In this document: one piece after another, positions 51,768 to 59,655 of the stretch | Numbering within the stretch: position 1 is the stretch's first letter | How the letters are laid out: the number at the start of each line of letters is the position of its first letter | Assembly: GCA_946542925.1 (NCBI GenBank) | Contig: CAMNLA010000006.1 | Location: 62,001-126,000, forward strand | Length of the DNA: 64,000 nt | Direction of reading: 5' to 3' | DNA from: UBA4363 sp002393965 | Lineage (GTDB): Bacteria; Bacteroidota; Bacteroidia; Bacteroidales; Paludibacteraceae | The notes under the pieces: model-generated | What the model was told of the DNA's origin: nothing | Database searches by the model: none | The model's input: the letters and a program-made list of their open reading frames with translations, nothing else | Program-made: the position numbers and the translations under genes

Positions 51768-53588
51768 GTGACACACGATGAACTCCTAAATATCGTTCAT
51801 AATCTTCCTGATTCTCCTGGTATCTATCAATACTTTAATGAAGAAGGAAAAATTATCTACGTAGGTAAAGCTAAAAACCTAAAACGACGAGTTTCCTCTT
51901 ATTTTAATAGAGATCAAAGTCATTCGAGAAAAACTCAAATTCTTGTTCAACAGATTAGAAATTTAAAATACATTGTCGTAAATTCTGAACAAGACGCATT
52001 ACTCCTGGAAAATAATCTTATAAAAAAATACCAACCTCGTTACAATATTCTTCTGAAGGATGATAAGACATACCCTTCTATCTGTATTACAAAAGAACCT
52101 TTTCCACGTATTTTCAAAACACGAAATATTCTGAAAAATGGTACAGAATATTATGGACCTTACAGTTTTAACTATATTGCTGATGCCTTCATTAAACTAC
52201 TTAGAGAATTGTATCCCCTGCGAACTTGCAACCTTTTTCTTACTGAAGAAAATATAAAAAAAGGAAAATATAAATCTTGTCTACAATACCATATAAAGAA
52301 ATGCAAAGCTCCTTGTATTGGTCTTCAATCATACGAAAAATACAATGAAATGATTGATTCTTGCAGAAAAATTATTAAAGGTAATATTCAAGATATATCC
52401 GACTATTTTCTTTTGGAAATGAGGCGATTGTCTTCCGATTTAAGATTTGAGGAAGCCCAGGAATTAAAGAAGAAATACGACATAATAGAAAAGTTTAAAT
52501 CTAAATCTATCATTGTTGACAGAAAACTGACTGACCTTGATGTTTTTTCATATGAAGAGGATGAAAAATACTCTTTTGTTAATATGCTTCATATTGTCAA
52601 CGGATCTATTATTCAAGGTATTACCGTTGAATATAAGAAACAACTTGATGAGCCAAAAGAAGAGATACTCCACTATGCTATTATTGATCTTCAAAATAAA
52701 ATAAACAGTTCTTCTAAGGAAATAATTGTTCCTTTTCTTCCAGATATAGATTGCCTTGATAACACATTTTTTACTGTTCCTCAACGAGGAGATAAAAAGA
52801 AACTCCTTGAATTATCATTAAAAAATGTACACCAATATAAAATAGACAAATACAAACAGGCAGACAAACTCAATCCTGAACAAAGACAAATTCGTATTTT
52901 GACTAAACTTCAAAATACTTTAAAACTTGATAAGATACCCTATCATATTGAATGCTTCGATAACTCAAATATTTCTGGATCAAGTGCCGTTGCAGGTTGT
53001 GTTGTTTTTAAAATGGGAAAACCATCAAAAAAAGACTATCGAAAATATACAATCAAATCAGTTGTTGGGTCCGATGATTATGCTTCTATGCGAGAAGTTG
53101 TTGAACGACGATACACAAGGATGATTGAAGAACAACAAACTCTTCCGGATCTTATTATCGCTGATGGAGGGTTAGGTCAAATGGATGCTATTAAAAGTAT
53201 TGTTGCTGATAAACTTCATCTCACAATTCCAATTGCCGGACTCGTAAAGGACAAAAATCATCACACCAATGAAATGATTTTTGGATTGCCTCCAAAAAAA
53301 ATTGGATTTAGAGCAACAGATGAAGTTTTCCATTTCCTCACTCATATTCAAGATGAAGTACACCGTTTTGCTATTTCCTTTCACCGACAAAAAAGAAGTA
53401 AACAGCAAGTTGCTTCTGAATTAGATAATATCAAAGGAATAGGAGAAAAAACAAAATTACTTCTTATTAAGCATTTCAAAAGCGTAAAAAGAATAAAAGA
53501 GGCATCATTTGATGATATAAAAAATATAATTGGAAATAAAAGAGCATCAATCATTTACGAGTATTTTAGAGATAACTTAACTCCCTGA
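51768..53588 (+). CDS. uvrC: Excinuclease ABC subunit C
   Basis: Dual-incision nuclease of nucleotide excision repair. 606 residues. The N-terminal GIY-YIG domain (DSPGIYQYFNEEGKIIYVGK with AKNLKRRVSSYF) makes the 3' cut. A Cys-rich insert (KSCLQYHIKKCKAPCIG), a UVR motif near 205-235 (DISDYFLLEMRRLSSDLRFE), the RNase H-like domain (CFDNSNISGSSAVAG, LIIADGGLGQMDAI) and a C-terminal helix-hairpin-helix (IKGIGEKTKLLLIKHF) follow. It starts with GTG; an overlapping upstream ATG at 51761 is out of frame and yields only six codons. Confidence 0.97.
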   Translation: MTHDELLNIVHNLPDSPGIYQYFNEEGKIIYVGKAKNLKRRVSSYFNRDQSHSRKTQILVQQIRNLKYIVVNSEQDALLLENNLIKKYQPRYNILLKDDKTYPSICITKEPFPRIFKTRNILKNGTEYYGPYSFNYIADAFIKLLRELYPLRTCNLFLTEENIKKGKYKSCLQYHIKKCKAPCIGLQSYEKYNEMIDSCRKIIKGNIQDISDYFLLEMRRLSSDLRFEEAQELKKKYDIIEKFKSKSIIVDRKLTDLDVFSYEEDEKYSFVNMLHIVNGSIIQGITVEYKKQLDEPKEEILHYAIIDLQNKINSSSKEIIVPFLPDIDCLDNTFFTVPQRGDKKKLLELSLKNVHQYKIDKYKQADKLNPEQRQIRILTKLQNTLKLDKIPYHIECFDNSNISGSSAVAGCVVFKMGKPSKKDYRKYTIKSVVGSDDYASMREVVERRYTRMIEEQQTLPDLIIADGGLGQMDAIKSIVADKLHLTIPIAGLVKDKNHHTNEMIFGLPPKKIGFRATDEVFHFLTHIQDEVHRFAISFHRQKRSKQQVASELDNIKGIGEKTKLLLIKHFKSVKRIKEASFDDIKNIIGNKRASIIYEYFRDNLTP

Positions 53589-53649
53589 GATTTGAATATT
53601 TATTTCTTCCTTACTTTTGGGTCTTGAATATTTATTTTATATCCTTTTT

Positions 53650-54105
53650 ATGAGAGCTATTATTCAAAGAGTAAACTTCGCTAACGTCAAAGTTGAAAGT
53701 AAAGTGGTTGGAGAAATCCAAAAAGGACTTCTTGTGCTTCTGGGAATTGAAGATAGTGATGACGACCTTGATATAGAGTATCTAACTTCTAAAATATCTA
53801 ATGTGAGAATATTTAATGATAGCGATGGCAAAATGAATCTTTCAGTTAAAGATGTTGATGGGGATATTCTTATTATTAGCCAATTCACTCTCTTTGCTTC
53901 TACTAAAAAGGGAAATCGACCATCGTATATCCGAGCTTCTAAAGGATATATTGCAGAACCAATTTATATACGTTTTTGTAAAATAATGGAAAATAAAATT
54001 GGAAAAATTATACAAAAAGGAATATTTGGAGCTGATATGCAGGTATCACTTATTAACGATGGACCTGTAACTATTATCTTCGATAGTAAAGAAAAAGATT
54101 ATTAA
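53650..54105 (+). CDS. dtd: D-aminoacyl-tRNA deacylase
   Basis: Removes D-amino acids (and glycine from tRNA-Ala) from mischarged tRNA. 151 residues from MRAIIQRVNFANVKVESKVV, the usual N-terminus. The two active-site motifs are present: SQFTLFASTKKGNRP and the C-terminal NDGPVTIIFD (Gly-cisPro type). A frame extension of 11 codons upstream is rejected. The order mnmG-x-uvrC-dtd-mazG-deoC is a known Bacteroidales cluster. Confidence 0.96.
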   Translation: MRAIIQRVNFANVKVESKVVGEIQKGLLVLLGIEDSDDDLDIEYLTSKISNVRIFNDSDGKMNLSVKDVDGDILIISQFTLFASTKKGNRPSYIRASKGYIAEPIYIRFCKIMENKIGKIIQKGIFGADMQVSLINDGPVTIIFDSKEKDY

Positions 54106-54116
54106 GAGCTTTTATT

Positions 54117-54452
54117 ATGACAATTAATGAAGCACAGGAAACAGTAGATTTGTGGATAAAAAAATATGGTGTAAGATATTTTAATATTCTTACCAATATG
54201 GCAATTCTTACAGAAGAAGTAGGAGAAGTTGCAAGAATTATTAGTCGAAAATATGGTGAACAATCTGAAAAAGAAAGCGATAAAGAAAAAGTTCTCTCCG
54301 ATGAATTAGCTGACGTACTATGGGTAATTATATGCTTAGCAAATCAAACTGGGATTGACCTAGAAAAAGCTTTTATTAAGAATTTAGATAAGAAATCTAT
54401 TAGAGATAAAAAAAGACACTTAAATAACAATAAATTAAAAAATAAAGAGTAA
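54117..54452 (+). CDS. MazG-like nucleotide pyrophosphohydrolase
   Basis: 111 residues of the all-alpha NTP pyrophosphatase superfamily. Metal-binding acids are in LTEEVGEVARIISRKYGE (EExxE) and LSDELADVLWVIICLANQ (ExxD). Members remove non-canonical or excess dNTPs. It lies 11 bases after dtd and its stop overlaps the deoC start (TAATG), so they are translationally coupled. Confidence 0.92.
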   Translation: MTINEAQETVDLWIKKYGVRYFNILTNMAILTEEVGEVARIISRKYGEQSEKESDKEKVLSDELADVLWVIICLANQTGIDLEKAFIKNLDKKSIRDKKRHLNNNKLKNKE

Positions 54453-55339
54453 TGAATCTTATTAATATGAATGCAATATTAAATTCCTATAAAAAAGGTA
54501 TTTTAAAAGACGAAATAGTTCATCAAGAAGTAGAAAAAATCATAAATAAAAGTTCTTCTAATAAAAATAAAGAAGTACTTAAAACTTGTTTTAATTCCCT
54601 GGATTTAACTTCACTCAACCAAAAAGATAATGAAACAACTATAAAGGAATTTATTGAGAAAGTTAATAATTTAGGAACTCTTTATAACGAAATAGGAAAC
54701 ATAGCTGCAATTTGTGTATATCCTTCTTTTGTAAAATTAGCTTATAATACTTTAAATAAAAATGGTATAAAAATTGCCACAGTCGCTGCTGGTTTTCCTC
54801 ATTCTCAAACAATGATTGAAATTAAATTGGCAGAATCAATGCTTTGTATTCATGATGGGGCAAATGAAATAGATATTGTATTAAGTATTGGAAAATTTCT
54901 AAATGGAAAATATGATGAGGTTGCAGAAGAAATAAGCGAAATAAAAGCATCTATAAAAGAAAAAAAATTGAAGGTAATTCTTGAAACGGGTGCACTCGAA
55001 ACAGCAGAAAATATATATAATGCATCTACTTTAGCCATGGAAGCAGGCGCTGATTTTATCAAAACATCAACAGGAAAAATAAATGTTTCTGCTTCTCCAT
55101 TTTCAGCCTACGTTATGTGTAATTCAATAAAAGATTTTTATAAAAAAAATAAAAGGAAGGTAGGAATAAAAGTAGCTGGAGGGATTACTTCTACAGAAGA
55201 TGTAATTAATTATTACACTATAATAAAAGAAATTCTTGGAGAAGAATGGTTAAATAATGATTATTTCCGTATTGGTGCATCTCGAGTAGCTAATAGTTTA
55301 CTTTCTGATTTCTATAATAAAGACATTAAATATTTCTGA
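54452..55339 (+). CDS. deoC: Deoxyribose-phosphate aldolase
   Basis: Class I aldolase cleaving 2-deoxyribose 5-phosphate to glyceraldehyde 3-phosphate and acetaldehyde. 295 residues, about 60-70 more than short bacterial DeoC, through an N-terminal helical extension as in the E. coli-like long form. The Schiff-base Lys is in ADFIKTSTGKINVSASP; a second Lys is in KRKVGIKVAGGITS. AAVCVYP/IAAICVYPSFVKLA is also typical. Very AT-rich coding (many AAA, AAT, TTA codons). It is the last gene before the AT-rich gap. Confidence 0.94.
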   Translation: MNLINMNAILNSYKKGILKDEIVHQEVEKIINKSSSNKNKEVLKTCFNSLDLTSLNQKDNETTIKEFIEKVNNLGTLYNEIGNIAAICVYPSFVKLAYNTLNKNGIKIATVAAGFPHSQTMIEIKLAESMLCIHDGANEIDIVLSIGKFLNGKYDEVAEEISEIKASIKEKKLKVILETGALETAENIYNASTLAMEAGADFIKTSTGKINVSASPFSAYVMCNSIKDFYKKNKRKVGIKVAGGITSTEDVINYYTIIKEILGEEWLNNDYFRIGASRVANSLLSDFYNKDIKYF

Positions 55340-55698
55340 TAATATGTTTATAAACCTTCTAAGTATTGATGATAAAAAGTTGATAATTTTATCATTGAAA
55401 TATATTTCTAAAATACTGTTAGAATTATAAACAGTCTACTATTAATTTTTCATCATCTTTTAGTAACCATTAAAAAAGGGATAATTAATAGAAATAAATT
55501 ATATTCAATCAATTAATTTTAAATTACTATTATTCTGTATTACAATCAATTAATTAAAGAAGATTTTAAATATTATCCGAATATTATAATATAGATAAAA
55601 TGAAATAAAAGAAGAATTATTATTACTTATCAACCATATTAACAATACTTCTTATTTATCTTTATATTCATTTAGATTTAATTAAAAATAAAAAATAT
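55340..55698. other. Extremely AT-rich gene-free gap, candidate replication origin
   Basis: No gene is seen in these 359 bases. G+C is about 13-17 percent in the lines 55441-55620 that I counted. It has a 13-base direct repeat CAATCAATTAATT (55506-55518 and 55543-55555), the near-palindrome TGTTTATAAAC at 55345-55355, and several weak DnaA-box-like 9-mers: TTATAAACA (minus 55345-55353; plus 55424-55432), TTATCAACT (minus 55379-55387) and TTATCAACC (plus 55627-55635). None is a perfect TTATCCACA. An AT-rich unwinding-type region with repeats, near two parS-like sites and a change in GC skew, is what an oriC would look like. Confidence 0.5.
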
Positions 55699-56679
55699 AT
55701 GAATGAAAATCTCCTAAATAAGGATCTTGGATTCATCGATATCCCATTTGATGAAAAATTAGATATAATAGAAGAAATAAAAAGATTATGTAAGGAAAAG
55801 AATGCTGTTATAATGGCGCATTATTATCAGCCTGACGAGGTTCAGGATATAGCAGATAATATAGGGGATAGCCTTGCCTTAGCTCAAATGGCAAAGAAAA
55901 CGGATGCTGACATCATACTTATATGTGGTGTGAATTTTATGGGAGAAACTGCTAAAATTCTTTGTCCTGAAAAGAAAGTTCTTGTTCCTGATTTGAAAGC
56001 TGGATGTTCTCTTTCTGATAGTTGTCCTGCTGATAAATTAGAAGACTTTATAAAAAAACATCCAGGATATACAGTCGTTTCTTATGTTAATACTTCTGCA
56101 GAAGTAAAAGCTCTTACTGATATATGTGTAACATCGACGAATGCAAAAAAAATAATAAATAATTTACCTAAAGATGAAAAAATAATATTTGGACCTGACA
56201 GAAATTTAGGAAATTATATAAACAGTTCTTGTAATAGGGATATGCTATTATGGAATGGAGCTTGTGATGTACATGAAAAATTTTCTCTTGAGAAAATTAT
56301 TAAACTTAAAGAAAAATATAGGGATGCAGAGGTATTAGCACATCCAGAATGCAAGAAACATGTATTATTAGTTGCAGATTATGTAGGGAGTACAAAAGGA
56401 ATTATAGATTATGTGAATAAATCAGAAAAAAAGACCTTTATAATAGCAACAGAAAGTGGTGTAATACATGAAATGAGGAAAAGAAATCCGGAAAAAGAAT
56501 TTATTCCTGTTCCTCCTGATGACAGTTCTTGTGCATGCAATGAATGTGCTTATATGCGACTTACGACTCTTAAAAAAATATATAATGCTCTTAAATACGA
56601 GCAACCAGAGATTAAGGTAAGGGAATCTATTAGAAAAAAAGCAGAAAAATCAATTATTAGAATGCTTGAACTATCGTAA
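55699..56679 (+). CDS. nadA: Quinolinate synthase A
   Basis: [4Fe-4S] enzyme condensing iminoaspartate with dihydroxyacetone phosphate in de novo NAD synthesis. 326 residues. N-terminal IMAHYYQPDEVQDIADNIGD binds substrate; conserved cysteines for the cluster are in KAGCSLSDSC, LWNGACDVHEK region and SCACNECAYMRLTTL; FGPDRNLGNYI and AHPECKKHV are family blocks. It is the first gene to the right of the AT-rich gap. nadB and nadC are not in the window. It converges on tadA with 10 bases between. Confidence 0.96.
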   Translation: MNENLLNKDLGFIDIPFDEKLDIIEEIKRLCKEKNAVIMAHYYQPDEVQDIADNIGDSLALAQMAKKTDADIILICGVNFMGETAKILCPEKKVLVPDLKAGCSLSDSCPADKLEDFIKKHPGYTVVSYVNTSAEVKALTDICVTSTNAKKIINNLPKDEKIIFGPDRNLGNYINSSCNRDMLLWNGACDVHEKFSLEKIIKLKEKYRDAEVLAHPECKKHVLLVADYVGSTKGIIDYVNKSEKKTFIIATESGVIHEMRKRNPEKEFIPVPPDDSSCACNECAYMRLTTLKKIYNALKYEQPEIKVRESIRKKAEKSIIRMLELS

Positions 56680-56689
56680 TAAGATTTAT

Positions 56690-57121
56690 CTACCTCTTTT
56701 TTTTAAAGAAAGCGGTCAATATCTGGCTGCATTCTTTTTCCATTATACCACCTATACATTCAGTTTTTGGATGTAATACTTTTGGGGCAAAAATATGATA
56801 TCCTTTTTTAGGATCTTTTGCTCCATAAACTATTCTTTTTATATGTGTCCAGCCAAGTGCACCAGCACACATTACACAGGGTTCTATCGTAACATAAAGG
56901 GTACATTCACTCAAATATTTTCCACCTAATAGATCAGAAGCTGCTGTGATAGCTTGCATTTCTGCGTGAGCTGTAACATCTGTAAGATGTTGTGTCATAT
57001 TATGTGCCTTTGCAATGATAGAATCATTACAGACAATGACGGCTCCTATTGGAACCTCTCCTATCTTCAAGGCTTCTTTTGCTTCTTGCAAAGCTTTTTT
57101 CATGTAGTATTCGTCGCTCAT
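56690..57121 (-). CDS. tadA: tRNA(Arg) adenosine-34 deaminase / CMP-dCMP-type deaminase
   Basis: Zinc deaminase making inosine at the wobble position of tRNA-Arg(ACG). 143 residues. The catalytic HAEMQAI (His, Glu) and TIEPCVMCAGALGWTHI (two Cys) motifs are intact, with VVYGAKDPKKG following. A guanine-deaminase-like activity is the main alternative in this family. It is the last of five tightly spaced minus-strand genes, one base after the PAP2-like gene. Confidence 0.92.
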   Translation of the reverse strand: MSDEYYMKKALQEAKEALKIGEVPIGAVIVCNDSIIAKAHNMTQHLTDVTAHAEMQAITAASDLLGGKYLSECTLYVTIEPCVMCAGALGWTHIKRIVYGAKDPKKGYHIFAPKVLHPKTECIGGIMEKECSQILTAFFKKKR

Positions 57122-57122
57122 T

Positions 57123-57788
57123 TTATAAATAATAACTGATTATACCCAATTCAACAGAAAAAGACATAATTATAAAACCAGTCGCATATCCTAAAAATAC
57201 TTGCTTGATAGTATGTTTTTGAAGGTAAAGTCGAGAAGTACCAATAATTCCTGCGACTATGATTGAAAAGAAAACTAAACTATCACTAATACCATATATG
57301 TTGTGTACAGCGATACAAATAGGTATTAAACCGGCAACGGAAGTACAATGAGCAGATATTTTCCAAAAAAGGTTTATTATAAAACAAATGAAAAGAGTTA
57401 GAATAATACCACCGAAAATGTAAAATTCAAGGATAAGCCCCATCCATAGAGTGTAAAGTAAAATTGATGTGTAACAAGTAAGACAGAATAAATAAGGTAT
57501 GATCCTTTCTTTCTTATTATCCATTTCTATGGATGAAATGAATCCTGTTTTCTTCAAAAGAAAAAAGAATAATATAGGTAGAAGAGCAGTAATGAAAAAG
57601 GTTATTTGAAAAAAGGTAAATGAATTTCCTTCAATATTGGTTATCAAATATCCAGTTTTATTTATTCCTGTAATCTGATAAAAAAAATTATTCCAATCAT
57701 ATAATCCATATATAAGTATGGAAGTATAAGTTCCAGCAAATAATGGATGAAACAAAATTGAAAAGAACTGAGCTATATTACTTTTCAT
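57123..57788 (-). CDS. PAP2-like integral membrane protein
   Basis: 221 residues, strongly hydrophobic, with about six membrane segments (for example FFQITFFITALLPILFFFLL and FYIFGGIILTLFICFIINLF). Two blocks recall the PAP2 phosphatase active site: KISAHCTSVAG (near PSGH) and SRLYLQKHTIKQV, which has the SRx5H spacing, but the following Asp is Gln and a clear KX6RP motif is not seen. It may be a divergent lipid or polyprenyl phosphatase or have lost activity. It is fused tightly into the rpoN-tadA run (0 and 1 base gaps). Confidence 0.75.
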   Translation of the reverse strand: MKSNIAQFFSILFHPLFAGTYTSILIYGLYDWNNFFYQITGINKTGYLITNIEGNSFTFFQITFFITALLPILFFFLLKKTGFISSIEMDNKKERIIPYLFCLTCYTSILLYTLWMGLILEFYIFGGIILTLFICFIINLFWKISAHCTSVAGLIPICIAVHNIYGISDSLVFFSIIVAGIIGTSRLYLQKHTIKQVFLGYATGFIIMSFSVELGIISYYL

Positions 57789-59231
57789 TTATATTTCTTT
57801 TCTTAATCTGGCTACTGGAATTCCAAGCATTTCTCTGTATTTTGCGACGGTTCTCCTTGCGATGACATACTTTTTTTCTTTCAGAAGTTCCATTATTTTT
57901 TCATCTGTTATAGGATGTCGCTTATCCTCACATTCTATAAGATCTTTCATGATTTTTTTTATTTCCCTAGATGAAACATCTTCACCTTCGTCGGTCTTCA
58001 TGGCTTCTGAAAAAAAGTATTTTAACTGATATATTCCAAAACTTGTTTGAATATATTTGCTGTTACTAACTCGCGAAACTGTGGATATATCTAACCCAGT
58101 TCTGTCAGAAATATCCTTTAGGATCATTGGTTTTAGTTGTGTTTCGTCTCCTGTCATGAAGAAATCATATTGTTTTTTTATGATTTCATTCATGACCATC
58201 ATCATTGTGTTGTTTCTTTGCTTAAGTGCTTCTATAAACCATCGTGCTGAATCCAATTTTTGTTTGACGAAAGAAACTGCTTCCTTCATTGATTTATTTG
58301 CTTTTTTATTTTTAGAATAGTCCTCAAACATTTCTTTATAACCTTTACTGATTCGAAGTTCAGGTATATTGACATTGTTTAGGCTTAATTCAAGTTTTCC
58401 GTTTGTCTCTTCAAGATAGAAATCAGGAATAATCTCCTGCATATTTTTTTCTAATACGGTTCCCCAGGCATTTCCTGGTTTTGGATTAAGACGGCTAATT
58501 TCAGAAAGAACATCCCTGAATTGTTCCTCAGTAATATTAAGACGCATCATAATCTTTTCATAATGTTTCTTTATGAAAAGTTCATAATATTTATCGATTA
58601 TGATTATAGCTAAATGAATGGAATCGGTGTTCTTTTTTTGATGTAACTGAATAGAAAGACATTCTTGTAATGTTCGTGCACATACTCCTGGAGGATCTAA
58701 CTGTTGAACCTTTTTAATGACATTTTGGATATCTTCCTCGTTCACTTCTTCACCTGTTTGAAAGGCAATATCATCTACCATTGCATCTTCTTTGCGTTTT
58801 AGATACCCGTCTTCATCAATATTCCCTATGACATACTTCGCAATTTTTATTTCTTGTTCTGTAAGATGAGTAAGTTGTTCTTCTAAATGTTCGTGAAAGG
58901 ATACTCCGACAGAAAATGGAATGTCTTCATGTTTATCATCTCGTGAGCGGTTGTTAGATTGAAGTTTATAGTCTGGTATATCATCTCCCTCCAAATATTC
59001 TTCATAGTCCATATTGTCGTCAATCTGCATTTCATCTTGTTGTTCATCTTGTTCGTAAGATTCTTCTATTTCCTCTTTACCCTCTTCTAAGGCAGGGTTT
59101 TCTTGAATTTCCTGTTGTATCCGCTCCTCAAGTTCCACGGTAGGAACTTCGATGAGCTTTATCATCTGTATCTGCTGAGGTGACAATTTTGCAGTCTGAA
59201 GCAATTTTTGTGTTTGCGAAAGAGATGGCAT
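57789..59231 (-). CDS. rpoN: RNA polymerase sigma-54 factor
   Basis: Alternative sigma factor needing an AAA+ enhancer-binding protein. 480 residues. Region I starts PSLSQTQKLLQTAKLSPQQI; region II is long and acidic (Glu/Asp/Gln-rich, about 50-100). The core-binding and DNA-binding regions follow, ending with the RpoN box ARRTVAKYRE near the C-terminus. No enhancer-binding protein is in the window. Its start is 38 bases after the thioesterase gene and its stop abuts the PAP2-like start. Confidence 0.96.
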   Translation of the reverse strand: MPSLSQTQKLLQTAKLSPQQIQMIKLIEVPTVELEERIQQEIQENPALEEGKEEIEESYEQDEQQDEMQIDDNMDYEEYLEGDDIPDYKLQSNNRSRDDKHEDIPFSVGVSFHEHLEEQLTHLTEQEIKIAKYVIGNIDEDGYLKRKEDAMVDDIAFQTGEEVNEEDIQNVIKKVQQLDPPGVCARTLQECLSIQLHQKKNTDSIHLAIIIIDKYYELFIKKHYEKIMMRLNITEEQFRDVLSEISRLNPKPGNAWGTVLEKNMQEIIPDFYLEETNGKLELSLNNVNIPELRISKGYKEMFEDYSKNKKANKSMKEAVSFVKQKLDSARWFIEALKQRNNTMMMVMNEIIKKQYDFFMTGDETQLKPMILKDISDRTGLDISTVSRVSNSKYIQTSFGIYQLKYFFSEAMKTDEGEDVSSREIKKIMKDLIECEDKRHPITDEKIMELLKEKKYVIARRTVAKYREMLGIPVARLRKEI

Positions 59232-59269
59232 ATGAAAAAAATATAATGATATGAACCCTTTTTATATGA

Positions 59270-59638
59270 TTATTTTTCTAACTTAATCTCGCTTGGTTTT
59301 CCGTGAGCATCCACCTGTACCAAAAGAATGTTTGTAGAACATACCAACTCTTCAGTACCCTTTATAACATCAGCACGACGGGCTTCTATTCCTACGGTAA
59401 TGGATGTATGGCCGATATGCTTTACCTCACCATATATTTTAATTAGGTTTTTTAGTTTAGAAGGTCGATGGAATACGCATTCGGAAATCTTTAAGGTAAG
59501 CACATTCGGATTTCGTATGACTTGTGTAGCAAATCCAACTGAAGCATCATCCAGCCAAGACATCATTCGACCACCGAACAGATTTCCATTTACACCGATA
59601 TCATCGGTCATGACAATATGGGTAGATATCAATTCCAT
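59270..59638 (-). CDS. Acyl-CoA thioesterase (hotdog, YciA-like)
   Basis: 122 residues of the hotdog fold. MTDDIGVNGNLFGGRMMSWL with DDASVGFATQ carries the catalytic Asp and substrate loop; VGIEARRADVIKGTEE follows. Members hydrolyse medium or long acyl-CoAs. It is 17 bases after the kinase gene and 38 bases before rpoN. Confidence 0.92.
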   Translation of the reverse strand: MELISTHIVMTDDIGVNGNLFGGRMMSWLDDASVGFATQVIRNPNVLTLKISECVFHRPSKLKNLIKIYGEVKHIGHTSITVGIEARRADVIKGTEELVCSTNILLVQVDAHGKPSEIKLEK

Positions 59639-59655
59639 AAAATAACTTATGTTGG

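Noticed and set aside
51761..51781. Six-codon ATG-led frame overlapping the uvrC start
   Set aside because: Too short and probably chance; the uvrC GTG start fits the protein family.
59130..59149. Inverted repeat AAGTTCC-ACGGTA-GGAACTT resembling parS
   Set aside because: It lies inside rpoN coding sequence and has a 6-base centre in place of the 4-base centre of parS.
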